64,000 bases of DNA from CAXBDP01 sp041689935 (GCA_041689935.1 JBDNFI010000037.1:1-64000); one strand, 5' to 3'. Shown: positions 19,252 through 28,387, counted from the stretch's first letter. A program made the numbers and translations. The notes: generated from the letters alone by a model not told the origin.

Positions 19252-20187
19252 TTAGATTAAATGATCGCCTTTATAATGTGTGGTGGAATCTGGACGCTCT
19301 ACAGCATCTTCCTTCATTATTAATTCTGATAACTTCGCAAGTCGGGTAGGTTTTATCAGTGGTCCAAGAGAATCTAGATAGGGATGTGGGACATTAGGTT
19401 GATATATACTGAATTGCCCCAAATGATCTCTAAAACTTTTAAGTGGTTGACCCAGTCGGAGTATACCCAATTCACGACTTCTTTGGACACGATCAATATT
19501 TAATTCTAATGGAATGATTTCTTCTGTTCCTTCAGATTGGTAGATTACTCTTCCATCGGGTCCACAGATAATAGATTTGCCACAACCACCGGTATCCAAC
19601 CCATTGATGTCAAAGAAATAACACTGGTTTATAGATGCCATTGCTCTTACGATCGATAATTCTATGTCCCGATCGATTGTTCCTGATAACGTTGGGTGCA
19701 TGATTACTTCTGCTCCCATCACAGCTAGGGTTCGAATGGTTTCTGGAAACCACATGTCATAACAAATGGATACTCCAAATTTAGCCACTCCTGGAACATC
19801 AAAAACACAGAATTCTTCGCCGGGAGTTACCCCTACTTCATAGGGATAAAAAGGAAACATTTTTCTATAACGAGTGACAATTTCACCTTCAGGATTAATA
19901 ACTGTGGCAGTATTATAAATCTTATCATCACTTTTCTCAAAAATAGAACCTGGTAATAACCAAATGCCATATTGTTTTGCTTTGGCTTGCATTTCTGCTT
20001 CAAAATTATTTGGGATGACTTGTGCGGTATGTGTCAATGGCCCAAAAGCACATAACTCACTAAACATAATCATTTCTACCCAAGGATAAAGATTCATCGT
20101 AATATCAATCTTTAGCTTCATCATTTCTACGTTTGAAACAATGGCTGATACTTTCATCTGAATTCCTGCAATGGCGAATGGTTTCAT
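19252..20187 (-). CDS. Nitrilase-superfamily carbon-nitrogen hydrolase
   Basis: A 311-residue protein with the complete Glu-Lys-Cys triad: E44 (MFSELCAFG), K109 (YRKMFPFYP) and C142 (SICYDMWFPE). The LSGTIDRDIELSIVRAMASI and GPDGRVIYQSEGTEEII stretches fit amidases of this superfamily. It would hydrolyse an amide or carbamoyl-amine in the cytoplasm. N-carbamoylputrescine amidase and omega-amidase are relatives with similar length. Its start overlaps the end of the aminotransferase gene by 4 bases, implying translational coupling and a shared pathway. The substrate is unknown. Confidence 0.8.
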   Translation of the reverse strand: MKPFAIAGIQMKVSAIVSNVEMMKLKIDITMNLYPWVEMIMFSELCAFGPLTHTAQVIPNNFEAEMQAKAKQYGIWLLPGSIFEKSDDKIYNTATVINPEGEIVTRYRKMFPFYPYEVGVTPGEEFCVFDVPGVAKFGVSICYDMWFPETIRTLAVMGAEVIMHPTLSGTIDRDIELSIVRAMASINQCYFFDINGLDTGGCGKSIICGPDGRVIYQSEGTEEIIPLELNIDRVQRSRELGILRLGQPLKSFRDHLGQFSIYQPNVPHPYLDSLGPLIKPTRLAKLSELIMKEDAVERPDSTTHYKGDHLI

Positions 20188-21500
20188 ATATTTTTTATGG
20201 CTTTAATTATTTCTATCTCCAAAATGGATAATCCTTTTTTTAATTCTTCGTCTGTAATCACCAAAGGAGATAAAATACGAAGCACGTTTTTATAGGTGCC
20301 GGCACTTAATACTATTAATCCATTTTCGATGCAACCCTTTACAATCTCTGAGCATATTTCAGAATTTGGCTGTGTAGGATCGCCATTTTTAACAAATTCA
20401 ATCCCAATCATAGCTCCAAGTCCTCTCACATCCCCTATCTCTGGATGCTGTTTCATTAAATTATGTAGCCGTGCTTTGATTGTGTGACCGACTGCAACCG
20501 CTTTTTCATTGAGGTTAATATCTTTCATGTATTTAATCGTAGCAGAAGCGGCAACACAACAAATGGGGCTTCCAATATAAGTGCCTCCAATAGAACCAAC
20601 AGCAGCAGCATCCATCACTTCGGCACGACCCACCACAGCTGCGATGGGTAAGCCAGAGCCCATAGATTTTGCATACGTGCTGATGTCTGGTATTACGCCA
20701 TAATGTTGCCAACTTGCCCAATGGCCTGTACGACAAAATCCGCTTTGCACCTCATCCATAATCAGCACGATTCCATGCAAGTCGCAGAATTCCCTTAATC
20801 CTTCAAGGTATTTTTGAGGTACAAGATTAAATCCTCCCTCACCTTGAATAGGCTCAATAATAACGGCAGCAACGCTCTTGACATCTACGAGGTTTAGAGC
20901 ACTTTCGTGAAGTCTTTTTAGTTCGTCATCTACAAATTGTTCCAAGTCTCGCATTCCGCCATATCGGTAAAAATTTGGGAAAGGAAGGCGATATACTTCT
21001 GGTGCAAATGGTCCACAATCGTACTTATAACTCACCTTGCTGGTTAAAGCCATGGCCATCATCGTCCGGCCGTGATAAGCATCTGTGTAACAAAGTATAG
21101 CAGGCCGTTTGGTGGCTTGTCGTGCTATTTTTATTGCGTTTTCTACCGCTTCTGCACCTGTGGTCACCAACATGGTTTTGGTTTTTTCACCATGAGGCAA
21201 GATCTCAGCAAGTTCTTCACATAATTCTATGTAAGGCTCATAGGTGACCACATTAAAGCTAGTATGGAGATACTTTCCTGCTTGTACACGTATGGCTTCA
21301 ACTACTGGTTCTGGACAATGGCCTGCATTTACAACGCCTATACCTCCCGCAAAATCAATAAGTTCTCGGCCATCTACATCAATAATTATAGCTCCTTTGG
21401 CCTCCTTTACGGTAGCAGTGTTAAAAACGCCAACACCATTTGCTACAGCATTTTTTCTTCTATCAAAAAGTTCTTCTGATTTTGTTAAATTCTTTATCAT
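20184..21500 (-). CDS. Class III aminotransferase (GABA/acetylornithine type)
   Basis: A 438-residue PLP enzyme with family landmarks GGIGVVNAGHCPEPVVEAI, TTGAEAVENAIKIAR, YHGRTMMAMALT, EPIQGEGGF, MDEVQSGFCRTG and the Schiff-base K278 in STYAKSMGSGLP. GabT-type enzymes move an omega-amino group from GABA, beta-alanine or diamines to 2-oxoglutarate, giving a semialdehyde. It is the first gene of the reverse-strand cluster that ends with a semialdehyde dehydrogenase, which supports a GABA-like substrate. The start is ATG at 21500. The upstream region has no clear TAnnTTTG promoter that I could fix. Confidence 0.85.
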   Translation of the reverse strand: MIKNLTKSEELFDRRKNAVANGVGVFNTATVKEAKGAIIIDVDGRELIDFAGGIGVVNAGHCPEPVVEAIRVQAGKYLHTSFNVVTYEPYIELCEELAEILPHGEKTKTMLVTTGAEAVENAIKIARQATKRPAILCYTDAYHGRTMMAMALTSKVSYKYDCGPFAPEVYRLPFPNFYRYGGMRDLEQFVDDELKRLHESALNLVDVKSVAAVIIEPIQGEGGFNLVPQKYLEGLREFCDLHGIVLIMDEVQSGFCRTGHWASWQHYGVIPDISTYAKSMGSGLPIAAVVGRAEVMDAAAVGSIGGTYIGSPICCVAASATIKYMKDINLNEKAVAVGHTIKARLHNLMKQHPEIGDVRGLGAMIGIEFVKNGDPTQPNSEICSEIVKGCIENGLIVLSAGTYKNVLRILSPLVITDEELKKGLSILEIEIIKAIKNI

Positions 21501-22339
21501 ACTTAGGGTTGAGTTTACATAATATACGGATTAAAACGATACCCACACTATTTTTTCTTTGTTTTCATGGAATTTAATGTGGTGAATTGAAATCAAAATT
21601 AGTATAATTTGACTTCTAATTTTGACGCTAATTTATTGATAATCAGATAATAAAATTGCACTTTAATTGATTTTTTATTTACTATTTAGCTAACAGTTAC
21701 AGTGGATAGTTTTTTATAATCATTGATGAATAAAAGCAAGCTTGTCATAAATCTCCTTATTGCCGGCATTTTATTTCTCTTGAAAAGGCTTATTTCTTGT
21801 TAGAAAACCATCTATGATAAAGCGCTTCATTTGATAAAAATGAGTCAAAATGATTGTTCAATTTTAGGTGAAAAATTTCCCAGACATCCAATTTCATTTT
21901 AGGTTAAGTAAAATCTGGCGGGATTAGCTCAAAAATAAGCAGGTAAATATTAAAACCCCTTTTTGACCAGCTTTGTTGGAATAAAAATTACTTTGATTAA
22001 AAAAAAATAGAATTAAAAAAGATCGTCTATTGGAAAGTAGACTACCTATAATTGTTATTACAAAAAGATATCCACGAATTCAAAAAACTGATATACAGTA
22101 GTTTAATTTTATTTTTTCTTTTAAGCCTGGGCGGTGAAAATGGATAATTGATCCGCTGTATGGTCTTGCAGATAAACAGGTGATGGTATGCTATGAATTT
22201 TTGCATGGGCGTGCTCAAAAGAAATCCATCGTCTCTATGGGGTGACTGAAATTCGAGTGTCTATGCTAAAGCAATTCTTTTTTTGGAAAAGTGTAGCCAA
22301 AGGGCTTTTAGTAGTTCTTTTGGAGTTTGACGGAGTGTT
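21501..22339. other. Long AT-rich intergenic region, no gene seen
   Basis: About 840 bases without a supportable gene. Short open frames such as 22242-22439 on the plus strand overlap the antisense of a pseudogene and lack any recognisable feature. A fragment around 22130-22250 reads open for about 40 codons (plus strand), but matches nothing I know. Together with the pseudogenes to the right, this looks like decaying DNA. Confidence 0.6.
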
Positions 22340-22680
22340 TCAAATTTTCGAATTAAGCCCAAATCTCATCACCGCTGGGTTGTCCCCATCATCGGCATCT
22401 TTCAGGGCATCATATAGCTGGATGTCAATATTTTTTTAGATTTTCAAGCAAAGTATTTTTTTCTACACCATGTAGATAATTGAGACCTTCTTGGGTAGTG
22501 GCTGTATAAGAGTAGTCGGAAGGGCTGCCATAGGTAGGGATATTATAATGGTAGCAAAAGAATAGCTTTAGAAATTCATCTGCTTTGTCGGGTCGTCCAT
22601 GTTTTAAATTTGGGTGGCCAAATATTTTTCCATTTTTATTCTCCGCCTGATTCTGGTTTCTTAAAGAAGGTAATATTCCC
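22340..22680 (-). pseudogene. C-terminal remnant of a 6-bladed beta-propeller lipoprotein
   Basis: On the reverse strand this segment encodes, across at least one frameshift, IFGHPNLKHGRPDKADEF, TTQEGLNYLHGVEKNTLLEN, then in another frame NIDIQLYDALKDADDGDNPA and VMRFGLNSKI followed by a stop. These match residues of the intact paralogue at 23963-25198 (IFSHHNLKHG, STQEGLDYLH, SIDLDLYNTLKDAKDGDNPV, VMRFKLKDKI). The N-terminal half is missing here but an N-terminal fragment lies beyond the fasciclin gene at 23480-23909, so both may be pieces of one gene. Confidence 0.8.
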
Positions 22681-22780
22681 AGATTTCAATACTGGCATGT
22701 ATGAAAGATATAGACGGCGAAAAATATACTTTTCACAACCCCTAGAAACGTTACTTGGGTGGATATACTTTAATCAAAAA

Positions 22781-22825
22781 AAATTGTTAGACATTTTTTT
22801 CTTCTTGAAAAATATCTAACAATTT
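22781..22825 (-). terminator. Second hairpin downstream of fasciclin gene
   Basis: The long arms AAATTGTTAGA (22781-22791) and TCTAACAATTT (22815-22825) extend by ATTTTT/AAAAAT, and are followed on the reverse strand by a T8 run. It could back up the terminator at 22834-22854. Confidence 0.65.
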
Positions 22826-22833
22826 TTAGCTAA

Positions 22834-22854
22834 TAAAAAAGAACCGTGCGGTTC
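22834..22854 (-). terminator. Intrinsic terminator of the fasciclin gene
   Basis: GAACC-GTGC-GGTTC hairpin (22841-22854 with closing bases), followed on the reverse strand by six T residues. It is placed 34 bases after the fasciclin stop codon. Confidence 0.75.
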
Positions 22855-22887
22855 ATTTAATAAACGATACCGCAAGGTTAATCCAAA

Positions 22888-23295
22888 TTACTTAGGCATG
22901 ATCACGGAATCAATCACGTGAATGACGCCATTTGATGCTTCAAGGTCTGCCGTTGTTACTGTTGCAGTTTCTACCTTTACACCGTCTCCAATTGTAACTG
23001 TTACTTCTTGACCGTTTACAGTCGCCGCTTTTTGTCCGTCGGATAAATCGGCAGACATTACTTTACCAGCTACTACATGATAAGTTAGAATAGCTGCAAG
23101 TTTTTCTTTGTTTTCAGGCTTTAAAAGTTCTTCTACCGTACCTGCTGGTAATTTTGCAAATGCTTCGTTAGTCGGAGCAAACACCGTGAACGGACCATCA
23201 CCGCTAAGTGTTTCGGCTAAACCTGCAGCTACAACCGCAGCTACTAGTGTGGTAAAATTTGTGTTTTCTGATGCAATCTCTACGATATTTTTCAT
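22888..23295 (-). CDS. Single fasciclin (FAS1) domain protein
   Basis: A 135-residue protein made of one FAS1 domain: NIVEIASENTNFTTLVAAVV (H1), GPFTVFAPTNEAFAKLPAGT (the FAPTNEAF signature), LTYHVVAGKV (YHVV, H2 region), VNGQEVTV and the terminal NGVIHVIDSVIMPK. FAS1 domains mediate adhesion or ligand binding outside cells, yet this copy shows no signal peptide, starting directly with MKNIVEIA. Either it is cytoplasmic or it uses another export path. It has its own terminators and lies between two broken pieces of a beta-propeller gene, suggesting recent arrival or rearrangement. Confidence 0.9.
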   Translation of the reverse strand: MKNIVEIASENTNFTTLVAAVVAAGLAETLSGDGPFTVFAPTNEAFAKLPAGTVEELLKPENKEKLAAILTYHVVAGKVMSADLSDGQKAATVNGQEVTVTIGDGVKVETATVTTADLEASNGVIHVIDSVIMPK

Positions 23296-23479
23296 TGTAT
23301 ATTTATTTATGTTATTTCTCTATTGTAACAAGGTGAATCACGTATTGTTTAAATAAATTTTAAATAAAGCATAGAATCGATCTTGCCAGTGGAACGGTGC
23401 TATCGAAAAAAACAATGATTCTGAATACGTTAGGTAATATTGCCCAAATACCTCAATCTTACTTTTTGAATAAATTTAG

Positions 23480-23909
23480 GGTCTGATCATATTAAGTAAA
23501 GGATTGAAATACAGGAGAATAAATAATGATTGAATTGCGTATTGGGTGTATATCAAAATCTTCAATTTTTTTGTATTCTTCGGGATCAACCTTTTCCTAC
23601 CGTTCCAAGAAATTTTACTTTAGTATCATAAGCGACTAACAGCTGCTTATTTTAATGTAATGTAATTTTACCATAAATGTGTAATATTTTCTTCGTGTCA
23701 CTTAGATAGAATTTATCTGCTCCTTTTAGCTTAATATAACTCACGTCCTCCAGCAAACTACGGATAGAAAGGAGGCTATCTGTTTTGGTGTAGTTGCTTA
23801 TATCTATTATTTCAGAGGTGTTTTCATCTTGCTGTTGGCTCTTGCAGCCAAGGCCGAGAAATAGTGCTAATACAGATAGAATACCTATGAAGTTTTTCAT
23901 TTTTCGCAT
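23480..23909 (-). pseudogene. N-terminal remnant of a 6-bladed beta-propeller lipoprotein
   Basis: An 85-codon open frame (23652-23909) encodes a lipoprotein leader (LFLGLGCKS lipobox) and IIDISNYTKTDSLLSIRSL plus LKGADKFYLSDTKKIL, nearly identical to the intact paralogue 23963-25198. It then stops, but homology continues past the stop with frameshifts: KQLLVAYDTKVKFLGTVGKG, and later PEEYKK- and DFDIHP-like segments near 23480-23590. The nucleotide similarity is high, so the duplication is fairly recent. Confidence 0.8.
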
Positions 23910-23962
23910 AAATTAAGTTTTCAGCACAAAATGTTAAGCATTTATAAACCATTTACACGTAG

Positions 23963-25198
23963 TTATATTTTGTCTTTAAGTTTAAACCTCATCACTACTG
24001 GGTTATCTCCATCTTTAGCATCTTTCAAGGTATTATACAGGTCAAGATCAATACTTTTTAAACCTTCCAGAAAAGTGTCTTTTTCTTTGCGATGCAAGTA
24101 ATCAAGACCTTCTTGTGTACTTACAACATAATAGAAATTACTTTTTGATGAATAAGAAGGAAGAGTATAAAAATCGAGAAAGAATAGTTTCACAAATTCA
24201 TCACTTTTGCTTTGTGAACCATGCTTTAAATTATGGTGGCTAAATATTTGTCCACTTTCATTCTTCACTCCTAAGGTAGAACCTCTTGTAGCTTGGCTAA
24301 TTCTATAGCCATAGTAAAATAGCACTTCTTTTGAATTTTTTCCTCCGAGGGTAAATGAGTAAAGATGTTGAATACCTGCCTGATCATTTTTAGCAGTCAG
24401 TAATGATTGAAAATTGAATTTGTCCTCCTCTTTCCGCATACTTGGGAATGAAATACTGTAGATGCCATTATCCTTGTCTTCTCCTTCTTGGATTTTGTGA
24501 ATTACGGATGAAAGCGAGTAGGTATAGTAGTCTCCTTTTATAAATCCTGTAAAATTAATTGGAAATAATTCTTGATCATTTGGGAATGGCATTCTTTCTT
24601 CAATTTTATTTCCTTCAATATCAAAAATGAAGATGTTGTTGCTTCCTTTGGTAAAGCCAACATAAAAAGCAAGATTGCCAGATTCTAAAATTGACATTTG
24701 CATCGCCCAGATATCCAAACGTACTTTTTGTACAAAATTAAGGTTATGATCAAATTCTAGAAAACCAAGATCTCCTCTGGAAAATATTATGATAGAATTT
24801 CTTTGTGGATGAATATCAAAATCATTGACTTTCCTGTATTCTTCTGGGCCAACTCCTTTACCTCCTACATGACCTAAAAAATTACCTTCAAGATCATAAG
24901 CCACCAAAACTTCTTTGTTTTTATCGTGGATGATAAGCTTATTATCTATCTCCAGTATTTTTTTGGTGTCGCTGAGGAAAAAAGTGTCGGCACCTTTCAG
25001 TTGGATATAACTTACGTCTTCCATCAAACTACGGATAGAAAGAATGCTATCTGTTTTGGTGTAGTTGCTTATATCTATTATTTCAGGAGTATTTTCAGTG
25101 GAATTTTCATTCTTACAGCTAATCATTAGTAGAAGGGAAAATAGGAAAATACCTAGTATCCTTCTCGTTCTAATATAAGGTAAAGTACTTTTCATCAA
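23963..25198 (-). CDS. 6-bladed beta-propeller lipoprotein
   Basis: A 411-residue protein with a basic N-terminus, a hydrophobic segment and a lipobox around LLMISC (Cys near residue 28), so it should be a lipid-anchored envelope protein. The repeated motif YDLEGNFLGHVGGKGVGPEEY and DFDIHPQRNSI are hallmarks of the Bacteroidota 6-bladed beta-propeller (NHL-like) family, often found beside sensors or uptake systems. The biochemical role is unknown. It is the intact member of a local duplication whose other copy is broken on both sides of the fasciclin gene. The next 250 bases upstream carry no gene. Confidence 0.8.
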   Translation of the reverse strand: MMKSTLPYIRTRRILGIFLFSLLLMISCKNENSTENTPEIIDISNYTKTDSILSIRSLMEDVSYIQLKGADTFFLSDTKKILEIDNKLIIHDKNKEVLVAYDLEGNFLGHVGGKGVGPEEYRKVNDFDIHPQRNSIIIFSRGDLGFLEFDHNLNFVQKVRLDIWAMQMSILESGNLAFYVGFTKGSNNIFIFDIEGNKIEERMPFPNDQELFPINFTGFIKGDYYTYSLSSVIHKIQEGEDKDNGIYSISFPSMRKEEDKFNFQSLLTAKNDQAGIQHLYSFTLGGKNSKEVLFYYGYRISQATRGSTLGVKNESGQIFSHHNLKHGSQSKSDEFVKLFFLDFYTLPSYSSKSNFYYVVSTQEGLDYLHRKEKDTFLEGLKSIDLDLYNTLKDAKDGDNPVVMRFKLKDKI

Positions 25199-25451
25199 TT
25201 GATTGGGTTAACATCATTCAATTTTAGCTCTATACCGGCGGCAATATGCTGGTAGCAAATGCAAGAATTAATTTGACCTCAATAAATGAATAGCTCCACC
25301 GAGCTAGATTCTTACATAGAACTCCTAGAAAGGTATAAACTAAAAAATTAAAATACAATCGCTTTAAAAAATAAAGTACTTTTACCAAATTTAGCATGGA
25401 TTGACTTATTGTTTTGATCCTCAAATTTTTAAAAACAATTGTGGGCTGATA

Positions 25452-26183
25452 CTATCTCACCTCATACTTAAGCTTCATTGTAATAGAGGCCGTTTTGGCT
25501 TTGGAGGAGGTATTGAATGTGCCGCCCCAAGAATAGTCTTCGCCGGAGTTTTGGCCAGTAATCTGGAATATGCCCATTTGAGCGTCTTTTAAATCACCCA
25601 ATTTTGCTCCGGAATTTTCGGCAATTTTCTCGGCTCTTAGTCTAGCATCTTCTGTGGCGCGAGATACCATCTCAATTTTTAGCTCTTCCAATTTGGTGGA
25701 GTAATACCTCGGTGCTTGTGAGTAGAATTGCACTCCTTTGTTTAGCAGCTCAGTAATTACTCTAGAAAGTTGCTCAATTTTCTCCACTTCATACGATTCT
25801 ATTTGCACGGATTGATTCAAGGTGTATCCTATAAACTCTTCACCTAAATATCGGCCATCAGCACTGTAATTGCTTTTGGTATTGCGCACGGTATTTACAG
25901 AGCTAAACACCAAGTCGCTCAACTGTATGCCCTTGCCGATAAGGTATTCTGATACTATTTTCTTATCACTTTCTAGCTCGGCATACGCTTGCTGCAAATC
26001 TTGGTCATCTTTGGAGAAATTACCCTCCCACACGATTAGGTCTGAGATAAAATCACTTTCGCCCAAACCTGTTACAGAAATGGTTCCATTTTGATTGTTT
26101 CTATTAATTACGGCATTGCCTAGTACAAAGGCAGAGACGATAATGGCTATTGAAAATAAGATAGGAGCGAGGGTGCTTTTCAT
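25452..26183 (-). CDS. SIMPL (DUF541) domain protein
   Basis: A 243-residue protein with an N-terminal hydrophobic anchor (APILFSIAIIVSAFVLG, about residues 6-22), then the SIMPL fold: ISVTGLGESDFISDLIVW, QQAYAELESDKKIVSEYL, LNQSVQIESYEVEKIEQL and the basic KLEELKIEMVSRATEDARLRA stretch followed by AEKIAENSGAKLGDL. Homologues such as YggE lie in the envelope and have been linked to oxidative stress tolerance and signalling, with no known catalytic activity. It stands alone. Confidence 0.85.
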   Translation of the reverse strand: MKSTLAPILFSIAIIVSAFVLGNAVINRNNQNGTISVTGLGESDFISDLIVWEGNFSKDDQDLQQAYAELESDKKIVSEYLIGKGIQLSDLVFSSVNTVRNTKSNYSADGRYLGEEFIGYTLNQSVQIESYEVEKIEQLSRVITELLNKGVQFYSQAPRYYSTKLEELKIEMVSRATEDARLRAEKIAENSGAKLGDLKDAQMGIFQITGQNSGEDYSWGGTFNTSSKAKTASITMKLKYEVR

Positions 26184-26266
26184 AATGGGAATAGTATTGT
26201 AAGTCTTAATTTATTTTAAATCGCTTGGTAATGTAAGCAAACCGCATCAAGAAACCATCCTCCCGC

Positions 26267-27436
26267 TTATTCCTTCACCACCCGCGTTCCTTTGTAAAGC
26301 TCGTATCTCAGCAGGCGACAATCAATAGTGCCATTGTAAAACTCCATTCGGCGGCTTGCTTTTAGGCGCACTTTTTTGGCCAAATCCAAATTACCCGTAA
26401 AGATAAACCCAGTATAGCCTGCGCACTTTTGTTTCATAAAATTCCCCATCCGATCATAGGTTTCTTCCAATGCTTCGAGCTCACCCAAACGCTCGCCATA
26501 TTCTGGATTGAAAAACAAAATACCATTGTCGGTTTCGGGAATAGTGGTATCTGCAAAATCGCAATGGGCCAGTTGAATCAAATGATCTACTCCCGCGAAT
26601 TCAGCATTCTTTTTGGTGTCTTTCAACGCATCCACATTCAGGTCCGATGCTAGGATGATAAGTCCTTCTGGATCCTGAATTTTCGCTTCAAGATCTTTCT
26701 TCAACTGTTCATAATATGCTGGCTCATATCCAATGATATGTTGGAATGCATACTGATCCCTAAATAAGCCTGGATAGCGATTGCTCGCCAAAAGTGCCGC
26801 TTCGATTGCTACTGTACCCGCTCCACACATGGGATTTACAAATGGACTTTTTCTGTCCCATTCAGTGGCCAAAATAGTGCTTGCAGTCAAATCTTCCATC
26901 ATAGGAGCAAGGCCTGGAATTTTGCGGTAGCCATGCTTGGCCAGCGTTTTTCCTGTAGTATTTAGGTACACATTTGCTTCTTCGTTTTTCCAAAAAAGCT
27001 GAATAACCGCGCCTTCAAAATCAGAGCCTGAGTTGGGTCTTACGCCCGTCATCTCACGGAAACGATCCACAATGGCATCTTTGATTTTCACATTCACAAA
27101 CAAGGGATTGTCTACACTTTCGTGATTTACAGTAGATGCTACCGAGAAATACGTGTCGCTGCTGATGCACTGCTCCCAAGGCAGCACATTTATTTTGTCA
27201 TACAGCTCTCGTACATTCCTTAGCGGAAAGGATTTCAACTCGAACAAGACCATGCTTGCAGTACGCAAATGCATGTTCAAAAATATGCAGTCATTAAGAG
27301 AAGCTTCCAGTTCTACCGTAGTACGTGTGCCGTATGCGGGAGTGAAGCCTAAAGCGATTACTTCCTGCTCCAAAAAAGAAACTGCGCGATCTTTACAAGT
27401 GATCACGACTTTCGAAATTCTATTGAAATCCATCAT
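26267..27436 (-). CDS. THUMP-domain class I rRNA methyltransferase (RlmL-like)
   Basis: A 389-residue protein. The N-terminal THUMP region (residues 1-160) is an RNA-binding module, followed by a Rossmann methyltransferase: SAM motif FVNPMCGAGTVAIEA (about residue 200), LASDLNVDAL, CDFADTT and LFFNPEYGERLGE as motif IV. The usual motif IV for N2-guanine methyltransferases is NPPYG; here Glu replaces the second Pro, as I believe is common in Bacteroidota members. It likely makes an m2G in 23S rRNA, corresponding to the N-terminal half of E. coli RlmKL. Confidence 0.85.
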   Translation of the reverse strand: MMDFNRISKVVITCKDRAVSFLEQEVIALGFTPAYGTRTTVELEASLNDCIFLNMHLRTASMVLFELKSFPLRNVRELYDKINVLPWEQCISSDTYFSVASTVNHESVDNPLFVNVKIKDAIVDRFREMTGVRPNSGSDFEGAVIQLFWKNEEANVYLNTTGKTLAKHGYRKIPGLAPMMEDLTASTILATEWDRKSPFVNPMCGAGTVAIEAALLASNRYPGLFRDQYAFQHIIGYEPAYYEQLKKDLEAKIQDPEGLIILASDLNVDALKDTKKNAEFAGVDHLIQLAHCDFADTTIPETDNGILFFNPEYGERLGELEALEETYDRMGNFMKQKCAGYTGFIFTGNLDLAKKVRLKASRRMEFYNGTIDCRLLRYELYKGTRVVKE

Positions 27437-27533
27437 TGCTGCAAATTAGGCATTTTTGAGAAAGGGAAAGGGAAATATAATATGATTGAGGTTTTTGAAA
27501 AATAGCCAAAGGGAGCAGAAGTCTTATATGCAG

Positions 27534-28265
27534 CTAATTATGCGCTAAATGCTCTTGTATGCCTTTGATCATTTCCTCCCGCACTTTCTGTATATAAGAT
27601 TCCGATGTTTCGGATTTTTGGATTGGAATCAGCGGGAGGATGTAGCAGTGAACCGTTCCTGGTTTCATCAGAAAGGTTCCTCTCGGCATCAATTTATCAG
27701 CCCCAAGAAAAAGAACTGGTGTGATAGGTGTATTCGTTTCTATGGCGAGCCTGAATGCCCCATTTTTGAAAGGCAATAATAGCTTATCGGAATTATTTCG
27801 GGTGCCTTCTGGTGAAATCAAAATTGGGATGCCAGACTCCAATACTTTTTTGATGCGGTCTTGCCCTTCCTTCCGGCTGTTTGGGTCTGTGCGGTCTATC
27901 CACACCGCAAAGCCCGAAACCAATTGCGCAAATATGGGTACTTTAGAAAGCTCCTTTTTGCCAAGCGCTTTCACCACCCAAGGGAGGGTAGCTGGGATAG
28001 CGGGTGCGTCTAGGTAAGACGTATGGTTGATCACATAAATTGTGGGCCTGGCTTTATTAAGATTTTCCTTTCCATGGGTTTTGAAGTTAATTTGAGTAAA
28101 AAGGCTTGTGCAAGCCACCCAAAACCGTAGAACTTGATATGAAAAGCGAAACCCATTTTTACTAATCAATAGTGGAATGCCTATAAATGGTGCCAATAGC
28201 AGCATGATGCCGATAAACCAAAAGGCCGCCCAAAAAGTAAATAGTATTTGAAGTAGTTTTTTCAA
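27534..28265 (-). CDS. plsC: 1-acyl-sn-glycerol-3-phosphate acyltransferase
   Basis: A 243-residue membrane acyltransferase. A double hydrophobic N-terminus (residues 4-33) anchors it. The HX4D catalytic motif NHTSYLDAP is followed by WIDRTDPNSRKEG and the EGTR block ISPEGTRNNSD, the glycerophosphate binding site. It acylates lysophosphatidate to phosphatidate in phospholipid synthesis. It is divergent from murI, with 122 bases between the two starts. Confidence 0.9.
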   Translation of the reverse strand: MKKLLQILFTFWAAFWFIGIMLLLAPFIGIPLLISKNGFRFSYQVLRFWVACTSLFTQINFKTHGKENLNKARPTIYVINHTSYLDAPAIPATLPWVVKALGKKELSKVPIFAQLVSGFAVWIDRTDPNSRKEGQDRIKKVLESGIPILISPEGTRNNSDKLLLPFKNGAFRLAIETNTPITPVLFLGADKLMPRGTFLMKPGTVHCYILPLIPIQKSETSESYIQKVREEMIKGIQEHLAHN

Positions 28266-28307
28266 TTAATGGTCTGAACTTTTATGTCAAGTTTGCAGTA
28301 ATAATAG

Positions 28308-28315
28308 TACATTTG
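28308..28315 (+). promoter_or_regulatory. -7 element TACATTTG upstream of murI
   Basis: TACATTTG fits the Bacteroidota -7 consensus TAnnTTTG. No good TTTG at the -33 distance is seen, only T-rich sequence. Transcription would start near 28320, leaving a 68-base leader that contains the hairpin at 28347-28379. Confidence 0.5.
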
Positions 28316-28346
28316 AAAAATAAATTTTCTTAACCTCTTTGCTTGC

Positions 28347-28379
28347 CAAAAGGCCCCTTTTAATAATTGGGGCCTTTTG
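28347..28379 (+). terminator. Terminator-like hairpin in the murI leader
   Basis: The perfect 11-bp arms CAAAAGGCCCC (28347-28357) and GGGGCCTTTTG (28369-28379) have an 11-base loop and end 8 bases before the murI ATG. The T-rich 3' arm makes it look like an intrinsic terminator or an RBS-occluding structure. It may attenuate murI or end a short upstream RNA. Confidence 0.55.
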
Positions 28380-28387
28380 TATATAAA

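Noticed and set aside
22242..22439. 65-codon forward ORF
   Set aside because: It is antisense to the beta-propeller pseudogene, whose reverse-strand homology is clear.
14057..26258. Absence of the octamer from foreign DNA as evidence of transfer
   Set aside because: Several gaps of 4-5 kb lack it, including housekeeping regions such as 30983-34465 and 40020-44600. With 39 copies such gaps are expected by chance.
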